Assembly (NCBI GenBank): GCA_018830105.1
Contig: JAHJTC010000013.1
Span: 1-61,884 of the forward strand
Length of the DNA stretch: 61,884 bases
Origin: Bacteroidota bacterium
GTDB lineage: Bacteria; Bacteroidota; Bacteroidia; Bacteroidales; F082
Direction of reading: 5' to 3'
Numbering within the stretch: position 1 is the stretch's first letter; each line of letters opens with the position of its first letter. This document shows, one piece after another, positions 34,511 through 43,631 of this stretch. Below the pieces are notes generated by a model. It searched no databases. It had not been told where the DNA came from and saw only the letters and a program-made list of their open reading frames with translations. Both the position numbers and the translations under genes were made by a program.

Positions 34511-34972
34511 CTATTCCATTTCATTGATCACCTCCCAGATTAATTTGTTTTGAAAGCCTTTCTGATAGGCATACTGAGCCAGTTTCATGCGGTATTTGAA
34601 AGGGTCTTTTTCGTTGATTTTTTTGTGTTCAAGTACTTTCCGCAGGATGTCAAGGTATTCTTCGTCATCAATTTCTGACAGCCCGATTTGTATCATCAGC
34701 TCCGACAAGCCTTTGCTATACATGCCTGCCATAATTTTATTGCGCCCCCAATGGTTATTTCTCAATTTTCCCAAGGCATAGCCACGTGCAAAACGTTCCT
34801 CATTGATGAGATCCTCCGTTTCGAGCTGGTTGATAATTTTAGTAATTTGTGCATCACTTATCGACCAGCCTTTTAGTTTCTGCCGTACTTCTTCGATGGT
34901 TCGCTCCTGATAATCGCAGTAGTGGCGGGCTTTTTCAAGAAAGTAATTGTATGAAACTTCAGCTGCCGTCAT
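34511..34972 (-). CDS. recX: Regulatory protein RecX
   Basis: A 153-residue protein made of three-helix repeats. It has the RecX segments RTIEEVRQKLKGWSIS, LINEERFARGYALGKLRNNHWG and a C-terminal FKYRMKLAQYAYQKGF. RecX binds RecA filaments and limits their activity. It lies 6 nt after the FKBP gene in a likely sirtuin-FKBP-recX transcript; recA is not in the window. Confidence 0.9.
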   Translation of the reverse strand: MTAAEVSYNYFLEKARHYCDYQERTIEEVRQKLKGWSISDAQITKIINQLETEDLINEERFARGYALGKLRNNHWGRNKIMAGMYSKGLSELMIQIGLSEIDDEEYLDILRKVLEHKKINEKDPFKYRMKLAQYAYQKGFQNKLIWEVINEME

Positions 34973-34978
34973 GATGGT

Positions 34979-35431
34979 TTAATTGGAGAAATAATGCAGG
35001 CTTACATCAAAAATGAGTACCGAATTTGCAGGGATAGAGGCTGTGGACTGGCCACCATAAGCCAAGGACGATGGAATAAAAAGCTTAATGCTTCCGCCTT
35101 CGCCGATGAGCGGGATGCCCAATTGCCAGCCTTTGATCAATTCGTAGAGCGGGCTGGTAAAAAACTCTCCGCGGTCGAAGCGGCTGCCATCCAATAATTT
35201 GCCGTCATAACTTACCGTAACGGTAGCGTTAATGTCGGGATGGTTCTCATTCCCGGCTTCCTGAATGATGTAATACAAACCACTTGGGTGCTCAGTTGCC
35301 GAGAGCGAATTCTGTTCCAGGTAATTGTTAATTTTCACCCTGTCGATAGCATCCTGGCTCACCACCTCGTTTTCTTTGCAGGAGCTCGCGAAAAGGGCCA
35401 TTATGGCAAGAAACAGTATTATTTTTTTCAT
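34979..35431 (-). CDS. FKBP-type peptidyl-prolyl isomerase lipoprotein
   Basis: A 150-residue lipoprotein: signal peptide with lipobox FASSC (Cys18). A helical linker follows, then the FKBP domain (about 52-148) with VSYDGKLLDGSRFDRGE, GWQLGIPLIGEGGSIKLFIPS and LAYGG. It assists folding of proteins in the periplasm. Its ATG overlaps the sirtuin stop by four bases (ATGA). Confidence 0.92.
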   Translation of the reverse strand: MKKIILFLAIMALFASSCKENEVVSQDAIDRVKINNYLEQNSLSATEHPSGLYYIIQEAGNENHPDINATVTVSYDGKLLDGSRFDRGEFFTSPLYELIKGWQLGIPLIGEGGSIKLFIPSSLAYGGQSTASIPANSVLIFDVSLHYFSN

Positions 35432-36120
35432 TTTTGATGTTGGATTAATTCTTGTACATATTTTGGTACGCCATCTGCGGCATTACTAGCAATGATGCGT
35501 AAGCCCGGGCCTTGTTCTGCGAGCTTCGTTTTTGGATCGATCAGCGTTATGGGGCAGTTTTTGGGGGCATAATTAATCAGACCGGCTGCCGGATAAACCA
35601 TCAGCGATGTTCCAATAACTACCAAATAATCAGCTTTTTCTACCAATTGAATAGCTGGCTCAATATTTTTTACCATTTCGCCAAACCAAACAATGTGTGG
35701 CCTAAGTTGTGCTCCTTTTTCGCATTGGTCGCCTAATTTTAATTCCCAGCCTTCCAGCTCGTAAATCAATTCGGGATAGTTGGTGCTTCTCACTTTCCGT
35801 AATTCACCATGCAGGTGCAATACGTTTTTTGAGCCGGCGCGTTCGTGCAGGTCATCTACATTTTGAGTGATGATCTGTACCTGAAAATAATTTTCCAGAT
35901 CAACCAGGGCCAGGTGCGCTGCATTGGGTTGGCATTCAAGCAATTGTTTTCTTCTCGCATTGTAAAAATCCAGTACAAGCTGAGGATTTGAAGCCCAGGC
36001 CTCAGGGGTGGCAAGTTCTTCAAAACGATGATTTTGCCATAAGCCGTCATCATCCCTAAAGGTTTTGATGCCACTTTCGGCACTGATGCCTGCTCCGGTT
36101 AAAACTACGATATGCTTCAA
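35428..36120 (-). CDS. cobB: Sir2-family NAD-dependent deacylase lacking the zinc-finger cysteines
   Basis: A 230-residue class III sirtuin that removes acyl groups from lysines using NAD. NAD-binding GAGISAESG (9-17) with FRDDDGLW, TQNVDDLHERAG (85-96), catalytic His104 in LHLHGEL, and the RPHIVWFGE stretch. Between His104 and that stretch, where most sirtuins carry four zinc-binding cysteines, only Cys133 remains. I believe this shortened, zinc-less module is common in Bacteroidota relatives, so the enzyme is probably functional. First gene of a coupled set with FKBP and recX; good promoter upstream. Confidence 0.88.
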   Translation of the reverse strand: MKHIVVLTGAGISAESGIKTFRDDDGLWQNHRFEELATPEAWASNPQLVLDFYNARRKQLLECQPNAAHLALVDLENYFQVQIITQNVDDLHERAGSKNVLHLHGELRKVRSTNYPELIYELEGWELKLGDQCEKGAQLRPHIVWFGEMVKNIEPAIQLVEKADYLVVIGTSLMVYPAAGLINYAPKNCPITLIDPKTKLAEQGPGLRIIASNAADGVPKYVQELIQHQK

Positions 36121-36145
36121 TTTATGCTAAAGTGTTTGATGAACG

Positions 36146-36175
36146 CAAAGTTAATGATTTGCTGAGCTTGGTCAA
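36146..36175 (-). promoter_or_regulatory. Promoter of the sirtuin-FKBP-recX operon
   Basis: Minus strand: TTG at 36175-36173, 19-nt spacer, TAACTTTG at 36153-36146. Close to consensus; 26 nt leader before the ATG. Confidence 0.75.
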
Positions 36176-36180
36176 CAAAA

Positions 36181-36210
36181 ATACCCTGCAGAAAAAAATC
36201 TACAGGGTAT
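36181..36210 (-). terminator. Terminator of mdh
   Basis: ATACCCTG / CAGGGTAT stem with an A/T-rich loop. On the minus strand it follows the mdh stop (36231) and is followed by TTTTTG. It ends just upstream of the sirtuin promoter. Confidence 0.8.
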
Positions 36211-36230
36211 TGTTACAATTGATGTCCTGT

Positions 36231-37169
36231 TTAGAACAGTTTCATATCATCCAAAACTTTCATCACTTTTTGAACAGCTTCGGATGAATCCTGGAGCAAT
36301 TTTTTCTCCTCTTTGTTAAGGTCAACCTCAATGATTTCTTCAATGCCTTTGCGACCCAGCTTTACCGGAACACCCAAATAAACATCTTTGAGGCCATATT
36401 CGCCTTGTAACATAGCGCATACCGGGAACACACGACTTTGATCATCTACAATGGCTTCCACCATTTGGGCTGCAGCAGCACCGGGAGCATACCAGGCCGA
36501 AGTTCCCATCAGGTTTACCAACTCGCCTCCGCCTTTTTTGGTACGTTCAACAATTTTATCAAGTTCTTCTTTTCCTAATAATTCGGTTACCGGAATGCCT
36601 GCAATAGAGGTATAACGCGGCAGCGGAACCATGGTGTCGCCGTGGCCTCCCATTAGCAACGCATGCACATCTTCGGGTGATACATTTAAGGCATCGCAGA
36701 TAAAAGCGCGATAACGAGCCGTATCTAAAGTTCCGGCCATGCCAAACACCTTGCGCGATGGCTTATTGCTGGCCATAAATGCGGCATAGGTCATCACGTC
36801 GAGTGGGTTTGAAACGACAATGATAATGGCATCCGGCGAATACTTAACTGCTTTTTCTGTAACATCTTTTACAATGGCAGCATTGGTTTTGATCAAATCG
36901 TCGCGCGACATGCCGGGTTTACGAGGCAAGCCTGAAGTGATAACGATTACGCCAGATCCTTTGGTTTTTAAATAGTCATTGGTCACCCCAATTACGCGTG
37001 TATTGAAGTGATTGATAGGAGCGGTCTGCCAGATGTCGAGCGCCTTGCCTTCGGCAGTACCTTCTTTGATGTCAACGAGTACTACTTCTTTAGCTAAGTT
37101 CTTGTGCGCGATTACGTTGGCACAAGTGGCTCCAACATTTCCGGCTCCGATTACAGTGATTTTTTCCAT
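36231..37169 (-). CDS. mdh: Malate dehydrogenase
   Basis: NAD-dependent, LDH-like type, 312 residues. Rossmann motif GAGNVGATCA at the N-terminus with Asp33 that selects NAD. Substrate loop SGLPRKPGMSRDDL, SNPLDVMTY, GMAGTLDTARYR, and the catalytic histidine in GGHGDTMVPL. Completes the oxaloacetate step of the TCA cycle. Monocistronic: terminators lie on both sides and a TATATTTG -7 box lies 53 nt upstream of the ATG. Confidence 0.96.
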   Translation of the reverse strand: MEKITVIGAGNVGATCANVIAHKNLAKEVVLVDIKEGTAEGKALDIWQTAPINHFNTRVIGVTNDYLKTKGSGVIVITSGLPRKPGMSRDDLIKTNAAIVKDVTEKAVKYSPDAIIIVVSNPLDVMTYAAFMASNKPSRKVFGMAGTLDTARYRAFICDALNVSPEDVHALLMGGHGDTMVPLPRYTSIAGIPVTELLGKEELDKIVERTKKGGGELVNLMGTSAWYAPGAAAAQMVEAIVDDQSRVFPVCAMLQGEYGLKDVYLGVPVKLGRKGIEEIIEVDLNKEEKKLLQDSSEAVQKVMKVLDDMKLF

Positions 37170-37221
37170 AACGTTTTATTTAAAAGTTGTCTTTTAATGA
37201 TGCGTTTGCGGCAATAAAGCA

Positions 37222-37229
37222 CAAATATA
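37222..37229 (-). promoter_or_regulatory. -7 box of mdh
   Basis: TATATTTG on the minus strand between the mdh ATG and the upstream terminator. No good -33. Confidence 0.45.
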
Positions 37230-37290
37230 CATATCTTATTAATTGATTGTATACTCCTTTTCGTTTTCGTTTTGTAAAAAAGCATAAAAA

Positions 37291-37316
37291 AACTGCCTCC
37301 GCATACAGGAGGCAGT
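37291..37316 (-). terminator. Terminator of the BNR-repeat protein gene
   Basis: A 10-bp perfect stem AACTGCCTCC / GGAGGCAGTT, 6-nt loop. On the minus strand it is followed by TTTTTT, 25 nt after the stop at 37342. Confidence 0.92.
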
Positions 37317-37341
37317 TGTAAAGTTTTACCCACAAAAAGGA

Positions 37342-40300
37342 TTATTTCAGTTTTGGTTTCCTTCCGGGAGTGTAAGGTGCACCAAGCTCATCCATTTGAT
37401 TTTCAACAACGTTGAGTTTGTTATCAATTTGATTTAGCTGATCGATAACCGGTGCCAGTTCGTCTTTCAGGATGTTGTAATTTGTGCGCATTGTTTGGGT
37501 TGGTTCACCTGAATGTGACCAGGTTCCTGATAAAATGGCTCCCAATCTGTAGCGCAATGAAACGGGTTCTGGTGGCACTTCCTCAAAACTAGCCTTTGCA
37601 GATGATCCGTTCATCACAAAATCAATTGCATCCAATTGACCGGCCAGTTCGCGGGTTTGTTTTTCGAGCTCAAGTTGAGGTTCGGGCATTTGATGCAGTA
37701 CCTGCCGAATATTTTCGTTGCGATTTTTGATCAACGCAAAATAGCGTGCTGTAGCATCATAGGTTTTTCTGAGCTCAGTTAAATCAGCATAGAATTGATC
37801 CACAGCTTCGGGATTCTCAACAGGAAGTGTTTTGTTGTTGAGTGTGATGGCTTCAAACGCAACAGCTTCTGTCAGCGGCTTCACTTCATCACCAAAGCCT
37901 AACGCCATTTCAACACTGTATTTTCCCGGCAGCGCAAAATAGCCTGATCGGTTGTTCCCGGTAGCTTCAAACGAAGCCTTGTCGTCATCCTGAGCCCTGG
38001 GCATTTCGTAACGAAGATCCCAGTTTATGCGGTTCAGGCCTTTAGAAGGTTTCTCGAATAAACGCCGAACAGCATTACCTTGCTCATCACGGATGGTGAA
38101 AATGAGATAAGGTGCAATTTCAGCTTCTTCTTCGCGCAGTTGCTCCTGAGTGGGTTGCGGAATAGGTTTTCCTTCTTTAAAAAGTTCTTTTTCTTTCTTG
38201 AGACGTTCTTGTTTTTTTGTCTTTGGCACCTCTTTTAAATAGTAAGTGAAAACAGCGCCAAATTTAGGATTGTCAGCCGTATAATAAGTTGATCCGGTAC
38301 CATAGCGTCCGCCTTCCTGAACAAACATCAGGGCATCTTTTATGGGAAAAATCACGGCTTTTTCAGATTCCAGTTTTTGAGGTGAAATATCACGCAGCGG
38401 GCTATAATTATCCAAAATATAAAAACCACGACCGAAAGTGGCAATGGCCAGATCGCTTTCGCGCTCCTGAATAGCGATGTCTCTTACTGCAATATCCGGC
38501 AGTCCGTTACCCAACTCTGTCCAAACTTTTCCACCGTCAACGCTTACAAAAAAGTTGAATTCTGTGCCCACGAAAAGTAAATCAGGGTTGACAAAGTCTT
38601 GAGCGATCGTGTGTGCGGTTTCTTCGGGCAGGTTGGCAGCAATACTTGTCCAGCTTTTTCCTTTGTCCGTACTTTTGAGCACATACGCTTTGAAATCGTC
38701 GTTTTTGAGGTTGCTAAAAGTGGCAAAAACCACATTTTCATCAAAGCGTGAAGGCAATACATCGCTCACATAGGCATAATCAGGAACGCCGGGGAAGCTG
38801 CTGATTTTTGTCCAGGTAGCACCATCATCTTCGGTTACCTGAATCAATCCGTCGTCAGTTCCAACATAAAGCAAACCTGCTTTGATTGGTGATTCGGCCA
38901 GGGCAACAATAGTTCCCCATTGCGAAGAGGAGACATCTTTAGCCACAGCATTCGAAGGCCAGTATTTGCCCATAACCTGGAATTGATTACGGTCCTCATC
39001 ACGGGTCAAATCATCGCTGATTACTTCCCACGAATGGCCGCGATCATCTGATTTGAATACTTTGTTGGCAGCCATATACAATCTGGTTGTCTTATGCTTG
39101 CTCAGTAAAAAAGGCGCATCCCAGTTCCAGCGGTAATGCAGTTCGTCTTTACGGGGTTCGGGTTTGATTTTTACTTTTTCACCGCTTTTTTTATCATACC
39201 TAAAGATGTTACCATATTGATATGCTGAATATACGATATCAGGATTATCCTCTTCAATAGCTTGCCAAAAGCCGTCGCCACCAAGGGTTACGATCCATTC
39301 GGAGCTGCTCACACCATTGCTGCTGGTATTTTGGCTGGGACCACCCATGCTGTTGTTGTCCTGTGTGCCGCCATAAACCCAATAAAATGGCTCGGTATTG
39401 TCCACATTTACGCGATAAAATTGGGTGACGGGAAGATTGGTTTTATGAATGTAATGCGTGCCATTGTCAAAGGTTTCATAGATGCCGCCATCGCCACCAA
39501 TCATCCAATGGTTGCTGTCATCAGGATCGATCCACATGGCGTGGTCGTCCACATGACGCTTGTTCAGGCTGATGTTGTCCCAGGTTTTACCGCCATCGCG
39601 GGTTACCTGAGTGTAGGTGTCCATCGAATAAACCACATCCGGATCGTTGGGATCGCAAACCAGTTCGTTGTAATATTGGCCGCTGGAGCTATATTTATTC
39701 ATTTTTTCGAACGAAGCCCCGCGGTCTGTGGAACGGAAAAAACCGCCTTTGTCATCGGCTGCTTCAATGATCAGGTAAACAACATCGGGACTTCCCGTTG
39801 GGATAGCGATTCCCATACCACCCATATGTGCTGATGGCAGCCCTTTGGTGATTTTATCAAAGCTTTTACCTGCATCAGTTGAACGATAAACGGCTGTTTC
39901 GGGACCTCCTCCGATTTTGGAAAAGAAATGTCTTCTACGCTGTTCTGAAGTTGCAAAGATGATGTCCGGATTTTCGGGATGAAGCAATACGTTGTTCACG
40001 CCGGTGTTCTCTGAAATATCAAGGATCTTTGTCCAGTTTTTTCCACCGTCTTCGGTTTTGTATAAGCCACGTTCGCCACCCGGACCCCAGACTGAACCTT
40101 CGGCAGCCACATAAACAACATTGCTGTTGCGCGGATCAACCTGAATCATACCAATTTGGCGCGAATCTTTCAGCCCCATATTTTTCCAGCTTTTTCCGCC
40201 GTCTTCGGTTTTATACACACCGTTGCCATAGCCCAGTGCGCGCTGATGGTTGTTTTCGCCTGTTCCTGCCCAAACCACATTGGTGTTGTTGGGATCCATA

Positions 40301-40629
40301 GCCAGGCAGCCAATAGCATAAGCACCATAATTGTCGAAGATGGGCTTAAAAGTAGTGCCGTTGTTTTCAGTTTTCCAGATATGACCGGAAGAAACAGCCA
40401 CATAATACTCGCTGTGATTGTTGGGGTTTACAGCAAAATCAGAAATACGCCCCGAGGCAAAAGCAGGGCCGATATTTCTCCATTTTAAACCGGAGAGATC
40501 AGCGGATTTCAGCGTGTCAACTGTTTCCGATTTTTTCTTGTTACGCTGTGCCAAAGCTGTTGTTCCGGCAAAAGAAAATGCCAATAACAAGCCAAACACA
40601 AGCCAAATACGTAGATTTAGTGATTTCAT
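37342..40629 (-). CDS. Exported BNR/Asp-box repeat (sortilin/VPS10-like propeller) protein
   Basis: A 1095-residue protein with a signal peptide (1-27, ends ALAQ). About 45-750 is a large beta-propeller with many Asp-box turns (S/T-x-D-x-G-x-x-W), for example KTEDGGKSW, KTEDGGKNW, STDRGASF, RDGGKTWD and KSTDKGKSW. The rest has an Ig-like domain and a helical tail rich in Gln/Leu. This layout matches the WD40/YVTN/BNR-like proteins abundant in Bacteroidota, often near peptidases; relatives include glycosidases, but no sialidase motif is visible, so the activity is unknown. No T9SS sorting domain is seen, so it is likely periplasmic or surface-bound by another route. Monocistronic. Confidence 0.85.
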   Translation of the reverse strand: MKSLNLRIWLVFGLLLAFSFAGTTALAQRNKKKSETVDTLKSADLSGLKWRNIGPAFASGRISDFAVNPNNHSEYYVAVSSGHIWKTENNGTTFKPIFDNYGAYAIGCLAMDPNNTNVVWAGTGENNHQRALGYGNGVYKTEDGGKSWKNMGLKDSRQIGMIQVDPRNSNVVYVAAEGSVWGPGGERGLYKTEDGGKNWTKILDISENTGVNNVLLHPENPDIIFATSEQRRRHFFSKIGGGPETAVYRSTDAGKSFDKITKGLPSAHMGGMGIAIPTGSPDVVYLIIEAADDKGGFFRSTDRGASFEKMNKYSSSGQYYNELVCDPNDPDVVYSMDTYTQVTRDGGKTWDNISLNKRHVDDHAMWIDPDDSNHWMIGGDGGIYETFDNGTHYIHKTNLPVTQFYRVNVDNTEPFYWVYGGTQDNNSMGGPSQNTSSNGVSSSEWIVTLGGDGFWQAIEEDNPDIVYSAYQYGNIFRYDKKSGEKVKIKPEPRKDELHYRWNWDAPFLLSKHKTTRLYMAANKVFKSDDRGHSWEVISDDLTRDEDRNQFQVMGKYWPSNAVAKDVSSSQWGTIVALAESPIKAGLLYVGTDDGLIQVTEDDGATWTKISSFPGVPDYAYVSDVLPSRFDENVVFATFSNLKNDDFKAYVLKSTDKGKSWTSIAANLPEETAHTIAQDFVNPDLLFVGTEFNFFVSVDGGKVWTELGNGLPDIAVRDIAIQERESDLAIATFGRGFYILDNYSPLRDISPQKLESEKAVIFPIKDALMFVQEGGRYGTGSTYYTADNPKFGAVFTYYLKEVPKTKKQERLKKEKELFKEGKPIPQPTQEQLREEEAEIAPYLIFTIRDEQGNAVRRLFEKPSKGLNRINWDLRYEMPRAQDDDKASFEATGNNRSGYFALPGKYSVEMALGFGDEVKPLTEAVAFEAITLNNKTLPVENPEAVDQFYADLTELRKTYDATARYFALIKNRNENIRQVLHQMPEPQLELEKQTRELAGQLDAIDFVMNGSSAKASFEEVPPEPVSLRYRLGAILSGTWSHSGEPTQTMRTNYNILKDELAPVIDQLNQIDNKLNVVENQMDELGAPYTPGRKPKLK

Positions 40630-40707
40630 AAATTTGGGTTTAATTTTTAATGCCGAAAGATAGGAAAAATGATTTAAATCAAACGATAGAATATGTTTTC
40701 GGAAATT

Positions 40708-41547
40708 TTATCCGAGTGTGAAGCCGTTTTTAAGCCAGGAATAGAAAAAACCGAGGGCGATTAGCGAAAAGGCAAAAAGGAGTGTTCCGGTGATTAGTTT
40801 AGGTTTTTTTTTATCACTTTTGATCAAGTTGTTGCTGATTTGCGCAAAGATTATGGGCGTCAAACTCACAAACATCGCTATTTTCAGTAGATAGTCTTTG
40901 AGGTCATTTTTGCCAAGTGTTATCAGCAGGATTAGCAAACTTCCGAGCAAATAAGGAAGGAAGATAACCAGCAAAAAATTCAACTCTCGTGTGTGTCCAT
41001 TTTCGGGATAAAGTTGGAATACTTTTGAATAAAGCAGTTTTCCTGCAAGCGAACCGGCCTTAATTAGAAAAAACAGGGAAATCCCGATGGTTAGGATGAG
41101 CATCACTTGTCTGATATCCATTACAGTAGCTACACGAAACAATCCTCTTTGAAGCAGGATATCCTCGCTTAGTACACCAAAGGTGAAATTGAAGCCATGC
41201 AGGAAAAACCAGATAAAAAAAAGCTGCAGCCAGAATTGCTTCGGTTTGATCAATAAAAGCAGCAAAATACTGATTGTTCCCATAATAAAACTGCTCACAG
41301 GTTGCGCCATAAACACGCTCACAATGGCGTCTTTGGTCCACAAGGGAGAATCAAATGGAATTCCGAAAGTGATTTTGTTTAATTGTAGGGATGCCGGAAT
41401 ATCCATGTCATAAGCAATATAAAGTATGCCAATGCCGGAGAAAAGGTAAATAGTAAGATAAGCCAGTATGAAACTGCTGATTGACTGCAAGAATGCGGAA
41501 AAAACAATCTTGCTACCGTGAGGCTTTTCTTTTTGACTTTGGGTCAT
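40708..41547 (-). CDS. Multi-spanning membrane protein, function unknown
   Basis: About 279 residues with six or seven hydrophobic segments (first at about 15-40) and polar, lysine-rich loops. I recognise no family with confidence; the spacing is reminiscent of Yip1-like proteins, which is only an impression. Start ATG 41547 gives MTQSQKEKPHG; an alternative upstream start at 41592 would lengthen the overlap with the preceding gene. As called, its first 35 bases overlap the end of the YgiQ gene in another frame, so the two are likely coupled. Confidence 0.65.
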   Translation of the reverse strand: MTQSQKEKPHGSKIVFSAFLQSISSFILAYLTIYLFSGIGILYIAYDMDIPASLQLNKITFGIPFDSPLWTKDAIVSVFMAQPVSSFIMGTISILLLLLIKPKQFWLQLFFIWFFLHGFNFTFGVLSEDILLQRGLFRVATVMDIRQVMLILTIGISLFFLIKAGSLAGKLLYSKVFQLYPENGHTRELNFLLVIFLPYLLGSLLILLITLGKNDLKDYLLKIAMFVSLTPIIFAQISNNLIKSDKKKPKLITGTLLFAFSLIALGFFYSWLKNGFTLG

Positions 41548-43393
41548 TTTTGGGGTTTTTATCAAAAGCAAGCAGCTTTTGGGCCAAATCATTTCTTCCT
41601 ATTTGTGCCAGTTTTTGACGGATCCAGCTTTGGTTTTCACGCTTGTACCAGAAAAAGAATTTTTGCTGGTCAGTTTTTTCAGGCTTTGTTCGTGCTGTAA
41701 AAACGGGTTTCAAGGTATAAGGATCAAAACCGCTGTAATACATCACTGTTGCAACCGTCATCGGTGTAGGCGTAAAATCCTGCACCTGTTCAAGTCTGAA
41801 GCCCAGGGCTTTGGTATCAGCGGCCAGTTGTGCCATGTCTTCTAAACGACTTTCGGGATGACTGGAAATGAAATAGGGAATCAGTTGCTGTTTTAAGCCG
41901 GTTTGAATATTAATCTGATCGAATTTCTCCTTTAGCTTGTAAAACAGCTTAAAGCTGGGTTTGCGCATGGTTTTCAGCACCTCATCACTGGTATGTTCGG
42001 GTGCTACTTTCAATCGTCCGCTCACATGCCGGGTAAATAACTGACGCATATATTCATCATAACCCAAGGCGTCATTTTTTTCAGGATCGTCAGTCAAAAA
42101 CAGGTCGTAGCGCAACCCAGAACTCACGAAGGCTTTTTTTACTTTGGGATGTTTATCCACGCTTTGATAAATGTCCAGGAGCGGTTTGTGGCTGGTATCG
42201 AGGTTGCTGCAAATATTTGGAAATACACAGCTTGGGCGTTTGCAACTGTCGCAAATGGGTTGATGCTTGCCTTTCATCTGATACATATTGGCCGAAGGGC
42301 CGCCTAAATCGCTGATGTAGCCCTTGAAGTCGTCCATTTGTGTGATTTGATTCACTTCTTTAAGGATGGATTCTTTACTTCGGCTGGTAACAAACTTTCC
42401 CTGATGTGCCGAAATGGTGCAAAAACTACAGCCTCCAAAGCAGCCCCGGTGCATATTTACCGAGTGCCTGATCATTTCGTATGCCGGGATGGTTCCGCGT
42501 TTGGCATATTTAGGATGTGGCTTGCGGGTATAGGGAAGGTCAAAAGAAGCGTCCAGTTGCCTTTCGCTAAAAGTAGGGTAGGGCGGGTTGATCACAACCG
42601 TTTTTTCGCCCGAATCCTGCAGCAGTCGCGCTGCCTGGTGTTTGTTCGATTCCTGTTCGATATGCCTGAAGTTTGCTGCGTAAGCTTTTTTGTCTTTGAG
42701 GCAGGTTTCATGATCAGCCAATCGGATGTCTCCGGCAGGATGTGGTGTTGGCGTATGGTTTTTTTCAACGGCATAAAACACCTGCGGAATAGACTTGATA
42801 ATTTCAAGGCTTTGACCTTGGTCAATGGCTTTGGCCAGTTCAATAATGGCCAGATCGCCCATGCCATAAACACCAAAATCTGCTTCTGAATCAATTAAAA
42901 TGGAGGGTTTGAGTTGATCCGACCAGTAATCGTAATGCGTCACCCGCCGCAGGGAAGCCTCAACGCCTCCAATAAGAACCAGGCTATCCGGAAAGAGTTG
43001 TTTGATGATACGACTATATACCGATGTAGCGTAATCGGGTCTGAAGCCCGCGTCTCCGGCAGGTGTGTAGGCATCATTGGAGCGCAGTCTTTTGTTGGCG
43101 GTGTAATGATTCACCATGGAATCCATATTTCCGGAGGTGATTCCAAAAAACAAGCGTGGCTTACCCAGTTTTTTGAAATCACGTAAATCGTCCTGCCAGT
43201 TGGGTTGTGGAATCAACGCAATTTTATATCCCGCTTTTTCGAGCAACCGGCCAATAACCGCTGCGCCAAAAGCCGGATGATCCACATAGGCATCGCCTGT
43301 TATCAATATAACATCAAGCTGATCCCAGCCACGCAATTCAACTTCTTTGCGGGTAATTGGCAGCCATTTAAGCAGGTCGGGACGGTCGTTCAT
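41513..43393 (-). CDS. YgiQ-family radical SAM protein
   Basis: A 626-residue protein. N-terminal B12-binding-like/UPF0313 domain (DQLDVILITGDAYVDHPAFG), then the radical SAM core with the cluster motif RGCFGGCSFCTISAHQG (CxxxCxxC), and the UPF0313 features CDSCKRPSCVFPNIC, VKVAPEHTSD-like KVAPEHTSD and FTPTPMTVATVMYYSG. The C-terminus is lysine-rich. The reaction is unknown in this family. A TACTTTTG -7 box lies 18 nt upstream. Confidence 0.9.
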   Translation of the reverse strand: MNDRPDLLKWLPITRKEVELRGWDQLDVILITGDAYVDHPAFGAAVIGRLLEKAGYKIALIPQPNWQDDLRDFKKLGKPRLFFGITSGNMDSMVNHYTANKRLRSNDAYTPAGDAGFRPDYATSVYSRIIKQLFPDSLVLIGGVEASLRRVTHYDYWSDQLKPSILIDSEADFGVYGMGDLAIIELAKAIDQGQSLEIIKSIPQVFYAVEKNHTPTPHPAGDIRLADHETCLKDKKAYAANFRHIEQESNKHQAARLLQDSGEKTVVINPPYPTFSERQLDASFDLPYTRKPHPKYAKRGTIPAYEMIRHSVNMHRGCFGGCSFCTISAHQGKFVTSRSKESILKEVNQITQMDDFKGYISDLGGPSANMYQMKGKHQPICDSCKRPSCVFPNICSNLDTSHKPLLDIYQSVDKHPKVKKAFVSSGLRYDLFLTDDPEKNDALGYDEYMRQLFTRHVSGRLKVAPEHTSDEVLKTMRKPSFKLFYKLKEKFDQINIQTGLKQQLIPYFISSHPESRLEDMAQLAADTKALGFRLEQVQDFTPTPMTVATVMYYSGFDPYTLKPVFTARTKPEKTDQQKFFFWYKRENQSWIRQKLAQIGRNDLAQKLLAFDKNPKNDPKSKRKASR

Positions 43394-43410
43394 AGGGTTC
43401 AGATCTTATG

Positions 43411-43418
43411 CAAAAGTA
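43411..43418 (-). promoter_or_regulatory. -7 box of the YgiQ gene
   Basis: TACTTTTG on the minus strand 18 nt before the ATG; no clear -33. Confidence 0.45.
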
Positions 43419-43606
43419 ATCAAATGGCGGATATACTTAGTATTACATTGTTTATGTCATTGAATTGAGGTGAACGCGTTGAGTTTTGTTCTAAAAACAG
43501 GCTGCAAACGTTTGCAATTCTTTGGAGAATTCATTAAAAGACTGAAATACAATTTAATAATGAGTTCAGCATGATCTGTCGGGATGTAATAATGTTTGTA
43601 ATGTGA

Positions 43607-43614
43607 TATCTTTG
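43607..43614 (+). promoter_or_regulatory. -7 box of the GH57 gene
   Basis: TATCTTTG, 18 nt before the ATG. No TTG at the usual distance (a TTTG at 43595-43598 is too close). Confidence 0.5.
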
Positions 43615-43631
43615 AAGCAAAACAATACCGC

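Noticed and set aside
39262..39834. 190-codon open frame on the plus strand
   Set aside because: It is antisense to the BNR-repeat protein and has no start context or recognisable domain.
42338..42889. 183-codon open frame on the plus strand
   Set aside because: It lies wholly antisense to the YgiQ gene, which has clear radical SAM motifs; the translation has no family features.
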